This document shows positions 43,866 through 50,335 of a stretch of 50,335 nt of DNA, in pieces; the first letter of the stretch is position 1, and each line of letters opens with the position of its first letter. The notes beneath the pieces were generated by a model, which saw only the letters and a program-made list of their open reading frames with translations, was not told the origin of the DNA and did not search any database. This stretch comes from an uncultured Prevotella sp. (GTDB lineage: Bacteria > Bacteroidota > Bacteroidia > Bacteroidales > Bacteroidaceae). The stretch is taken from assembly GCA_905198745.1 (NCBI GenBank), contig CAJKDU010000015.1, forward strand, positions 1-50,335. The letters run 5' to 3'. The position numbers were made by a program, and so were the translations under genes.

Positions 43866-44042
43866 CTACCATTCAGCGTCCTCGTCCAACTCGAAGTTGA
43901 AGCGGTTCGACGTGGCATCACTGCCTTTAACCGGTGTGGTGCTGGCGTTAGGGTCATAGTTTTCGGGGTCGCTGGCAGCCATCATGGGCTGACTCTCTAC
44001 CATCATCACGCTGATGGCGGGTTCAAGATATTGCTTTTTCAT
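43866..44042 (-). CDS. Small Prevotella-type MKKQYLEPA peptide
   Basis: 58 residues from ATG at 44042 (an ATG two codons earlier is also in frame). It begins MKKQYLEPAISVMMVESQPM, followed by a polar, acidic tail ending NFELDEDAEW. Peptides of this build (KKxYxxPA, a short middle, then a Met/Ala-Ser step) are frequent in Prevotella-like genomes next to secreted-protein genes. The N-terminus is not a normal signal peptide. The function is unknown. It lies 42 nt after the T9SS-type gene on the same strand. Confidence 0.7.
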   Translation of the reverse strand: MKKQYLEPAISVMMVESQPMMAASDPENYDPNASTTPVKGSDATSNRFNFELDEDAEW

Positions 44043-44084
44043 AATCATTTTCTTTGTTGTTTTTGGGTTTGTTGTTTGCTTGGT

Positions 44085-45113
44085 TTACTTCACATATTTC
44101 TTGCCGTTGTGGATGTAGACGCCGTGGGCAGACTTCTCTATTTCACGTCCGTCGAGCGAGTAATACTTGTTGTCGTTGGCTTTGTCAGCCTTTACGTTCT
44201 TAATGGCGGTCACGTCGCCCATTGAGAACGAAAGGGTGTTGGTGCTTACGTTCTGCGTTGTGAGGTCGAGATAAGCCTTTCCGGCAGCCACGGTCTGGTT
44301 GTCATCCAACTTGGCAAAATAGCTTTTGCCATTGTTGCACACGAGCACGTAGTAGTTGCCTGTCTCGAATGTCTTCTCTTCAGTAAGGCCCTTGAGGTCG
44401 TTAGGGATGTCGCTAATGCTGCCTTGAGCCTTCTCCATGGTGTATGTCTTGCCGGCTTCGCCACTGAGCACCACACCAGTGTTGGCAGGTATCACGCCAT
44501 TAACAATCTGAGTCAGGTTCACCTTGCCCGACTCATACTGCGCAGTGTAGGCAGAAAGTCCCTCAGGGCATTTGCAGGTCTGTGTGGAACAGAAAGTTCC
44601 CAAGCCACTGGCGGCAAGTGTGGCGGTGGGCATGGATGAGGATGCTTTGGCTTCTATGGTAATCTCAAGGTTGGCCTTTTTACCAGGGGTAAAGGCTATT
44701 TCTTTACTACTTGAAGTTGGTGTTACAACATAAGCCGTAAATGCTCCACCATTATTCGCCAGAGTATTTTTACTAACAAAAGGAATTGTTCCATCTGGAA
44801 AGGCAATATTACTATTATTATTGTCGTCCAAATATCCCTTGAATGTTACGGTTAAGATTTTCATTCCCTCTGGAAAAGTCAAAGTATATTCCCTTCCATT
44901 CCTGTACTGAAGAGCTGTCGGAAGATAAGAATCAGTGACTGTTGCTACTTTATAAGTACCTTTAATAGTAAACTCGACACCATCTACTAAAAATTTAGTT
45001 TCTTTATCCCCAGCGGATTTCATAGTAGTACTATTCAGCACATACGTCTTCTGTGCACTGGCATACAGCACACTAAACATGACTAACGCCATGAGAGTAA
45101 ACATTTTTTTCAT
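44085..45113 (-). CDS. Secreted protein with T9SS-like C-terminal tail
   Basis: 342 residues. Signal peptide MKKMFTLMALVMFSVLYASAQ. The body is beta-rich with low complexity, no known domain. The C-terminus (YYSLDGREIEKSAHGVYIHNGKKYVK in pieces: SLDGREIEK, HGVYIHNGKK) has the D-G-R...G-x-Y-I-x-x-G-K pattern of type IX secretion sorting domains or their degenerate Prevotella forms, preceded by TAIKNVKADKAND. It is expected to be exported to the cell surface. Function unknown. The -7 element TATTTTTG is at 45236-45243 (minus). Confidence 0.8.
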   Translation of the reverse strand: MKKMFTLMALVMFSVLYASAQKTYVLNSTTMKSAGDKETKFLVDGVEFTIKGTYKVATVTDSYLPTALQYRNGREYTLTFPEGMKILTVTFKGYLDDNNNSNIAFPDGTIPFVSKNTLANNGGAFTAYVVTPTSSSKEIAFTPGKKANLEITIEAKASSSMPTATLAASGLGTFCSTQTCKCPEGLSAYTAQYESGKVNLTQIVNGVIPANTGVVLSGEAGKTYTMEKAQGSISDIPNDLKGLTEEKTFETGNYYVLVCNNGKSYFAKLDDNQTVAAGKAYLDLTTQNVSTNTLSFSMGDVTAIKNVKADKANDNKYYSLDGREIEKSAHGVYIHNGKKYVK

Positions 45114-45557
45114 TCGTTTTTGGTTTTAAGTTGTTATACAGTTTGTTTGTTAAGTAATTGTTTTCTTAGTTAGGCCTGTAAGACACAATTACGTTAAATG
45201 TTCTATCTGTCAACATCAGTGACCTATTTCGGTTGCAAAAATATAAAAGAATCTATAATTGGGGGGGCACAATTCTTGTAAATTATGTTAAATACAAACG
45301 TCTTAGATGTCCACGCCCTAACATTTGAACAACCTGTTAGCCTGCACCTCTTTGTAATATGCGCACACGCACGCGAGGGGGCTTGACAGCATGGACAATC
45401 ATGAAACAAACAGCTGGCGCAACCCCACAAACAGACCGGAAAGCCGACAGACAACTTGAGCCGGAATGGCGGGTGGTCGGTAACGGCAGAAACAGCAGCA
45501 AACACAAAGCGCAAGAAAATAGTACGCAAAACCATCCTTTTATTGAATAATTATCAC
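45114..45557. other. Intergenic region between divergent genes
   Basis: No convincing gene. It holds the -7 element of the T9SS-type gene (45236-45243), a run of seven G (45261-45267) upstream of it, and a short alternating CG/CA run (45361-45375). Frames of about 60-100 codons on both strands match nothing known. Confidence 0.5.
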
Positions 45558-45565
45558 TAATTTTG
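45558..45565 (+). promoter_or_regulatory. Promoter -7 element of gltS
   Basis: TAATTTTG, 31 nt before the ATG at 45597. The -33 region is T-rich but imperfect. Confidence 0.5.
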
Positions 45566-45596
45566 CGCTCCGAACGACAAAACGACACAAAACATC

Positions 45597-46841
45597 ATGC
45601 AAACGATAACACTCGACATGCTCCAATCAGCCGGTGTAGGCGCCCTTGCCTTGCTCACCGGCATGGCCATGACACGCAAGATTGCGTGGCTCCAGAAGTT
45701 CTGCATACCCTCACCCGTATCGGGAGGCATCGTGTTCTCCCTCGCCACCCTCATTGTCTACCTCGCGAGCGGCGTGGAAATCACCTTCGACGGCACACTC
45801 AAAGACGTGTTCATGCTTGCCTTCTTCACCTCGGTGGGGTTCCAATCCAACCTCAAGGTGCTGCGCCAAGGCGGCAAGACCCTGGTGGTGATGCTCTGTC
45901 TGCTCGTGCTCATCATCGCCCTGCAGAACCTGCTGCCGTTGGGCATCACCCGGCTACTCGGCGTAGACCCGCTAATAGGCATGGCGGCAGGCTCCATCTC
46001 CATGGCTGGCGACCACGGCACGGCAGGCGGATTCAGTGCCGTGCTCGAACATCTCGGACTGCAAGGCGCTGCCACCGTGTCGCTGGCAGCCGCCACATTC
46101 GGACTCATTGCCGGCTCCATGATAGGCGGCCCCATAGCCGAAAGGCTCATCCGCAAGAAGATCACCCACGAGCACATGGAACCCAAGGACTACCAGATAG
46201 ACCCCGCACTGGCGGGCATAGAGAGCGAGGAGTCACTGCCATCCGGTCACGAGGAGCACATCAGCTGGCACGAACAAGAGTTTCAGCAATATGCCAACGC
46301 CACCTATGCCCTGCTCATCGTCATGGCTTTGGGCACCGTGGCAAGCCACTGGCTGCAACAGACGGGCATCACCTTCCCCACCTACTTCGGTGCGCTCATC
46401 ACGGCTGCCGTGGTGCGCAACGTCATGGAGCACACCCCTTTCATGGAGCACCTGCACATGGAAAAGGTGGTGAGTGTGGGCAACATCTGCCTGTCTGTGT
46501 TCCTGGGCATGGCTATGATATCGCTCAAACTGTGGGAACTGGAGTCGCTTGCCCTGCCACTCATCCTTATTCTCGTGGCACAAGTGCTGCTAATGATGGC
46601 GCTCACCTATTTCGTTGCCTTCAGACTGCTTGGCAGCGACTACGATGCAGCCGTACTGGTGGCAGGCATCTGCGGTTTCGGACTCGGCGCCACGCCCAAC
46701 GCTATGGCCAACATGAGTGCCGTGTGCTACAAATACCACTACAGTGTGAAGCCCTTCCTCATTGTGCCCATCATCGGAGCCATGTTCGTTGACCTCATCA
46801 ACACCGGCATCATCACACTCTTCCTGAATTGGGTGAACTGA
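45597..46841 (+). CDS. gltS: Sodium/glutamate symporter GltS
   Basis: 414 residues, the usual GltS length (about 400). About ten to twelve hydrophobic segments. The two re-entrant loop motifs are SMAGDHGTAGGF (about 137-148) and GFGLGATPNAMANMSAVC near the C-terminus, both diagnostic. It takes up glutamate with Na+. A polar stretch of about 60 residues in the middle is the cytoplasmic linker. It could use the Na+ gradient shared with NhaD. Confidence 0.95.
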   Translation: MQTITLDMLQSAGVGALALLTGMAMTRKIAWLQKFCIPSPVSGGIVFSLATLIVYLASGVEITFDGTLKDVFMLAFFTSVGFQSNLKVLRQGGKTLVVMLCLLVLIIALQNLLPLGITRLLGVDPLIGMAAGSISMAGDHGTAGGFSAVLEHLGLQGAATVSLAAATFGLIAGSMIGGPIAERLIRKKITHEHMEPKDYQIDPALAGIESEESLPSGHEEHISWHEQEFQQYANATYALLIVMALGTVASHWLQQTGITFPTYFGALITAAVVRNVMEHTPFMEHLHMEKVVSVGNICLSVFLGMAMISLKLWELESLALPLILILVAQVLLMMALTYFVAFRLLGSDYDAAVLVAGICGFGLGATPNAMANMSAVCYKYHYSVKPFLIVPIIGAMFVDLINTGIITLFLNWVN

Positions 46842-46880
46842 CAAATGCCGGACGTGAAAAGGAAAAAGAAATGGTTTTCC

Positions 46881-46911
46881 TTTAGTAATCCACCTTTTAT
46901 CCTTATCTTTG
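46881..46911 (+). promoter_or_regulatory. Promoter of the GH106-like/GH28 gene
   Basis: TTTA (46881-46884), 19 nt, then TATCTTTG (46904-46911). It is 32 nt before the ATG. A weak hairpin (AAAGGAAAA with TTTTCCTTT, 46858-46883) just upstream may terminate gltS. Confidence 0.65.
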
Positions 46912-46943
46912 CGGGCATAAACAATTAATAAGGTAAAACCAAT

Positions 46944-49900
46944 ATGAACCGCAAACTATTCGTTGCAGCCTTGCTGTACGTGGGCGCCCTTGCCGTGCAC
47001 GCACAGCAAAAGGCTTGGCAGGGCATACACAAGCCCACCACTCAACAGCTGGAAAAGAACTTCGTTTCGCCCTCACTCGACTACGCCAACCACGTAATCT
47101 GGGGCATGCAGGGCAACATCAACCACGATATCATCTGCCGTAACCTCGACTCCATACAGGCTCACGGCTTCAGAAACATCATCATCGAACCGGGCTACCG
47201 CATGCCCCACCCCTATCTGTCCGACGGTTACTTCCAAATGGTAAAGGAGATAGTGAAGGAAGTGAAGCGCCGCGGCATGAAGATGTGGATTATCGATGAG
47301 GGCAAATATCCGTCGGGCTTTGCCGGCGGACTGTTCAGCCAGCGCCGACCGGACCTGAGAATGCAGGCACTCGTCATGAAGGGCGACTCGGTAAAGGCCG
47401 ACTACCGCACCGGACAGACCCGCTGCGTCAACGACCCTACAGGCGCCAAGACCACAGCCAACTCGCTCATGGACTACATGAACCCAAAGGCCACACGCCA
47501 GTTTATTGAGTGGACCCACGAGGCCTACAAGCGCGTCATCGGCAAGGACATGGGCACCACAGTGCTCGGGTTCCGCGGTGATGAACCCGACTACAACCAC
47601 ACGCCCTACACGCCGGGCATCTTCGACGTGTTCCGCGAGAAGAAAGGTTACGACCCTCAGCCCTACCTCAAATCGCTCTTCAGCGACGGAGGAAGCATGG
47701 AGCAAAGGCTCTTCCGGGCCGACTACTGGGACGTATGGTCGCAACTATTCGCCAAGAACTACTTCCACCAGGAAACTCAGTGGTGTGAAGGGAACGGCAT
47801 GGCACACGTCACACATCTCAACAACGACCACCGCATGGAACGCTGCGTGAGATGCAGCGGCTCATTGTTCCGCTGCCTGCGCAACGTCACCATTCCCGGT
47901 GTGGACGCTATATGGAACCAAATATGGCCCGACACCATCAACGACTTCCCCAAGTTCGCCTCGTCGGTGGCGCATGCCTGGGGAAAGCCAAGGGTGTTCA
48001 GCGAATCGTTTGCTGCCTACTTCAACACTCCTACCGTGCCAGAGGCCAAGTATGCCCTCGACTATCAGATGGCACGCGGCATCAACTTCTTCGAGTTTAT
48101 GTTCTGGTCGGCTGACGCCAATGGCCGCGGATGGCTCACCCAACCCGGTATCAAAGACCTCAACGCCTATGCCAACCGCGCCAGCTACCTGCTCTCGCAA
48201 GGTGTGCCAGGAGCACGGGTGGCGGTTTACTATCCGCAAGCCTCGCTCTGGATGCGCGACAGCCAGATAGCCGTACGCAACCGCCGCATCTCACACCTGC
48301 TGCTCACCCACCACTACGACTTCGACTATGTGGATGACGATGCACTGCAAGAAGGCATCACCATGGGCAATGGATGGATGGAAAACCGAAGCGGACAGCA
48401 GTGGCAAACACTCGTCATCCCCTCATGCGACGTGATGCCCGAAGCCACCTGGAACATCATCAAGAAGTTCAGGGCACGCGGAGGCAAAGTGGTGTTCTGG
48501 GGGTCACTGCCCTATCTGCTGGCGCAACGTTCCTACAAGGACAGCAAGGCATTCCCGCTCGACGAGGTGGGCGCAGCATGGGAATCGCAGGACGACTTCA
48601 CTGCAACCATAGCTTCAGCCATGCCCCGACAGGAGATAGAGTTCGTCAACGACCAGAAGCCGGAACTCAACACCCGTCCCCGACGAGGCGACGAACCCAA
48701 GCACATGTCCTACGACCAGACGCAAGACATCAGTTATCATCATCGAACACTGCCCGAAGGCGACATCTATTTTCTCTTCAACGAGGGCCGTCGGCAACAG
48801 CGGTTCTATGCTGCTCTCGACAACGTGGGCACAGTGAAAAGCTATGACGGGTACACGGGCAAGACGCAACTGCTGACCACCACCGTCAAGAACGGCCGCA
48901 CCTGGGTGCACCTGGAGATGAAGCCGTGGGAAAGCGTGATGCTTGTGCTCGAACATGGCACCAAGACCTACACCACGGCACAGTTCGCCGACGTCCGCTC
49001 CGACGGCAAGACACTCAATACGAAAGCCCTTCAGGCTGCCATCGACACCATTGCTGCCCAAGGTGGCGGCACCCTGCGTCTCACCAAGGGCGACTACCTA
49101 ACAGGAGCCCTCTTCTTCAAACGGGGCGTGAACCTGCACCTTGACAAGGGTGCCACCCTCATATCCACCGACAACGAGGCAGACTTCCCCGTCATTCCGA
49201 CCCGCTTTGAGGGAATAGAACAAAACTGGCGCTGTGCGTTGCTCAACTTCACTGACTGTCCGGGAGTAAGGATTTCGGGCAACGGCACAGTGGAAGGCAA
49301 CGGCGTGAAATGGAAAGCGCACAAGTTCTACCCGTCGGGCCGCCCTCGCCTGCTCTGCCTCACCCGTTGCAACGGGGCACGCGTGACAGGGCTCAACCTG
49401 CGCAACCAGGCATCGTGGTGTCTCCACTTGCTGTATAGCGACAGTGTAGAGGCCGACCATCTGAACATTGTAGCGGAACACACCATACCGAGTAGCGACG
49501 GCATCGACGTGGATTCTTCCACCCGCATACACATACACGACTGCTACATAGAAGACAACGACGACTGCATATCGCTCAAGGCTGGCAAGGACAACGACGG
49601 CAGGAGAGTGAACAAGCCCACCGAGAACGTGCTCGTGGAACGGTGTCGCTTCGGCTACGGCCACAGCGGGGTGGACATCGGCAGCGAAGTGACAGGCGGC
49701 ATCAGCGGCGTGACCGTGCGCCAATGCTACATGGGCAAAGGCAACAGTGGCGTGGTGCGCATCAAGTCGCAGCCCAGCCGAGGTGGCTATGTGAAGGACG
49801 TTCATTTTAAGGACATCAAAGTAGACGGCGTGGGCACACTGCTCGACATCAACATGGCATGGCGCATGGTGCCACCGATAGCCCCCGCAGTAAAAGACCA

Positions 49901-50087
49901 AACCAAGCTGAGCAACATCACTCTCGAGAACATACAAGGCACCTGCCTGAAAGCAGGAAGGGTGAAAGGCACCGAGGCATGTCCCGTCACCGGACTGAAG
50001 TTCATCAACTGCCGGGTGAAAGCCGGCGAGCCTCTGCAGCAGTCAAACGTGAAAGACTGCAACTTCGGTGGCATCAGCTGGGAGTAA
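46944..50087 (+). CDS. Two-enzyme fusion: GH106-like N-terminus and GH28 polygalacturonase-fold C-terminus
   Basis: 1047 residues. Signal peptide MNRKLFVAALLYVGALAVHA. Residues about 30-670 look like a GH106-related TIM-barrel protein (LDSIQAHGFRNIIIEPGYR, DEGKYPSGFAGGLF at about 118-131, LGFRGDEPDYN at about 208-218, FSESFAAYF at about 352-360). Residues about 677-1047 are a GH28 right-handed beta-helix with all four motif regions: SDGIDVDSS (851-859), DNDDCIS (871-877, catalytic Asp pair), GHSGVDIGS (906-914) and VRIKSQPSRGG. The predicted joint role is cleavage of rhamnogalacturonan. The frame is intact across the junction. The GH106-like half is less certain than the GH28 half. Confidence 0.85.
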   Translation: MNRKLFVAALLYVGALAVHAQQKAWQGIHKPTTQQLEKNFVSPSLDYANHVIWGMQGNINHDIICRNLDSIQAHGFRNIIIEPGYRMPHPYLSDGYFQMVKEIVKEVKRRGMKMWIIDEGKYPSGFAGGLFSQRRPDLRMQALVMKGDSVKADYRTGQTRCVNDPTGAKTTANSLMDYMNPKATRQFIEWTHEAYKRVIGKDMGTTVLGFRGDEPDYNHTPYTPGIFDVFREKKGYDPQPYLKSLFSDGGSMEQRLFRADYWDVWSQLFAKNYFHQETQWCEGNGMAHVTHLNNDHRMERCVRCSGSLFRCLRNVTIPGVDAIWNQIWPDTINDFPKFASSVAHAWGKPRVFSESFAAYFNTPTVPEAKYALDYQMARGINFFEFMFWSADANGRGWLTQPGIKDLNAYANRASYLLSQGVPGARVAVYYPQASLWMRDSQIAVRNRRISHLLLTHHYDFDYVDDDALQEGITMGNGWMENRSGQQWQTLVIPSCDVMPEATWNIIKKFRARGGKVVFWGSLPYLLAQRSYKDSKAFPLDEVGAAWESQDDFTATIASAMPRQEIEFVNDQKPELNTRPRRGDEPKHMSYDQTQDISYHHRTLPEGDIYFLFNEGRRQQRFYAALDNVGTVKSYDGYTGKTQLLTTTVKNGRTWVHLEMKPWESVMLVLEHGTKTYTTAQFADVRSDGKTLNTKALQAAIDTIAAQGGGTLRLTKGDYLTGALFFKRGVNLHLDKGATLISTDNEADFPVIPTRFEGIEQNWRCALLNFTDCPGVRISGNGTVEGNGVKWKAHKFYPSGRPRLLCLTRCNGARVTGLNLRNQASWCLHLLYSDSVEADHLNIVAEHTIPSSDGIDVDSSTRIHIHDCYIEDNDDCISLKAGKDNDGRRVNKPTENVLVERCRFGYGHSGVDIGSEVTGGISGVTVRQCYMGKGNSGVVRIKSQPSRGGYVKDVHFKDIKVDGVGTLLDINMAWRMVPPIAPAVKDQTKLSNITLENIQGTCLKAGRVKGTEACPVTGLKFINCRVKAGEPLQQSNVKDCNFGGISWE

Positions 50088-50335
50088 GCCTGAAAAAGAT
50101 TCTCTACTTATCTTCAGCCAGTAATAAAAAGGATAAAGACCAAGGCTCATTATGGTCATTGCTTGTCAGAAGTGGACATGAACGCAAGCATCAAGGTCGC
50201 AATGACTTCGTAACTATTTACAACAGCTTTCTCCATAACAAGCTTAGCAACGGCAAGTAGAGCTGCGGATGAGACCTAAGAATACTCAAAGCCTTTTTTA
50301 TGTGCTTTTTTACACGCTCATTCTAAATCCGAAAC
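50088..50335. other. Right edge, no recognised gene
   Basis: An antisense-independent open frame continues to 50260 but matches nothing known. No terminator with a clear stem was found directly after the GH28 fusion gene. Confidence 0.4.

Noticed and set aside
42695..43957. Long antisense frame (420 codons) across the GH43 gene
   Set aside because: The GH43 catalytic motifs are clear on the other strand; the antisense product resembles nothing.
45361..45375. Third copy of the TGATAGATG/Z-DNA element
   Set aside because: Only the alternating run is similar; no TGATAGATG boxes are nearby.

Overview
The window looks like chromosomal DNA of a Bacteroidota member, most likely order Bacteroidales and probably Prevotellaceae. 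This is inferred from several signs seen in the sequence. Many genes have the Bacteroidota-type promoter, TTTG, about 19-20 nt, then TAnnTTTG. The F-type ATP synthase operon has the Bacteroides-type order atpD-atpC-(atpI-like)-atpB-E-F-H-A-G. One secreted protein ends in a type IX secretion-like tail. There is a small Prevotella-like peptide beginning MKKQYLEPA, and the pectin-type glycoside hydrolases are typical of the group. No tRNA, rRNA, CRISPR array, intact insertion sequence or susC/susD pair was seen.

Layout. 1-733: no convincing gene, one array of a 22-bp repeat. 734-2416 (minus): an acyltransferase and an MgtC-family protein, downstream of a tandemly duplicated promoter. 2543-3167: non-coding, with a candidate inverted-repeat element. 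3168-10481 (minus): complete F1Fo ATP synthase operon with its own promoter. 10637-13041 (minus): 6-phosphofructokinase and an NhaD-type Na+/H+ antiporter. 13147-16810: a polysaccharide flippase divergent from two overlapping family 2 glycosyltransferases. 17217-18503: outer-membrane beta-barrel protein and an ASCH-like protein. 18959-21325 (minus): mtaB and a rhamnosyltransferase-like enzyme. 21326-22461: a gene-poor stretch with the first copy of a conserved repeat/Z-DNA element. 22462-28885: a small lipoprotein, DedA, a TPR protein, glnS, a candidate small RNA, and an AmgK-like kinase fused to a RapZ C-terminal domain. 29068-29923: a gene-poor stretch with the second, inverted copy of the same element. 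29924-31855 (minus): groES-groEL. 31969-33378: ThrE-type exporter. 33603-50087: mainly plus-strand region with GH105, GH106, GH43 and a very large GH106-like/GH28 fusion. Between these lie a serine hydrolase, a MATE transporter, DUF3737, a PatB-type lyase, a T9SS-type secreted protein and GltS.

How the genes work together. The ATP synthase, Pfk and NhaD form a core energy and ion-homeostasis block. The flippase and glycosyltransferases suggest surface glycan synthesis. The 33.6-50.1 kb region is best read as a dispersed toolkit for rhamnogalacturonan-I type pectin: backbone cleavage (GH28), rhamnose removal (GH106), unsaturated rhamnogalacturonyl hydrolysis (GH105) and side-chain trimming (GH43). 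No SusC/SusD pair or sensor is visible in the window.

The most unusual observations are four. (1) A 22-bp-periodic repeat family occurs at four intergenic loci in exact register. (2) Two inverted copies of a multi-box TGATAGATG/Z-DNA element share an identical 49-nt inner spacing. (3) An amino-sugar kinase is fused to the RapZ C-terminal domain. (4) An orphan promoter-terminator pair, a candidate small RNA, lies directly downstream of that fusion gene.
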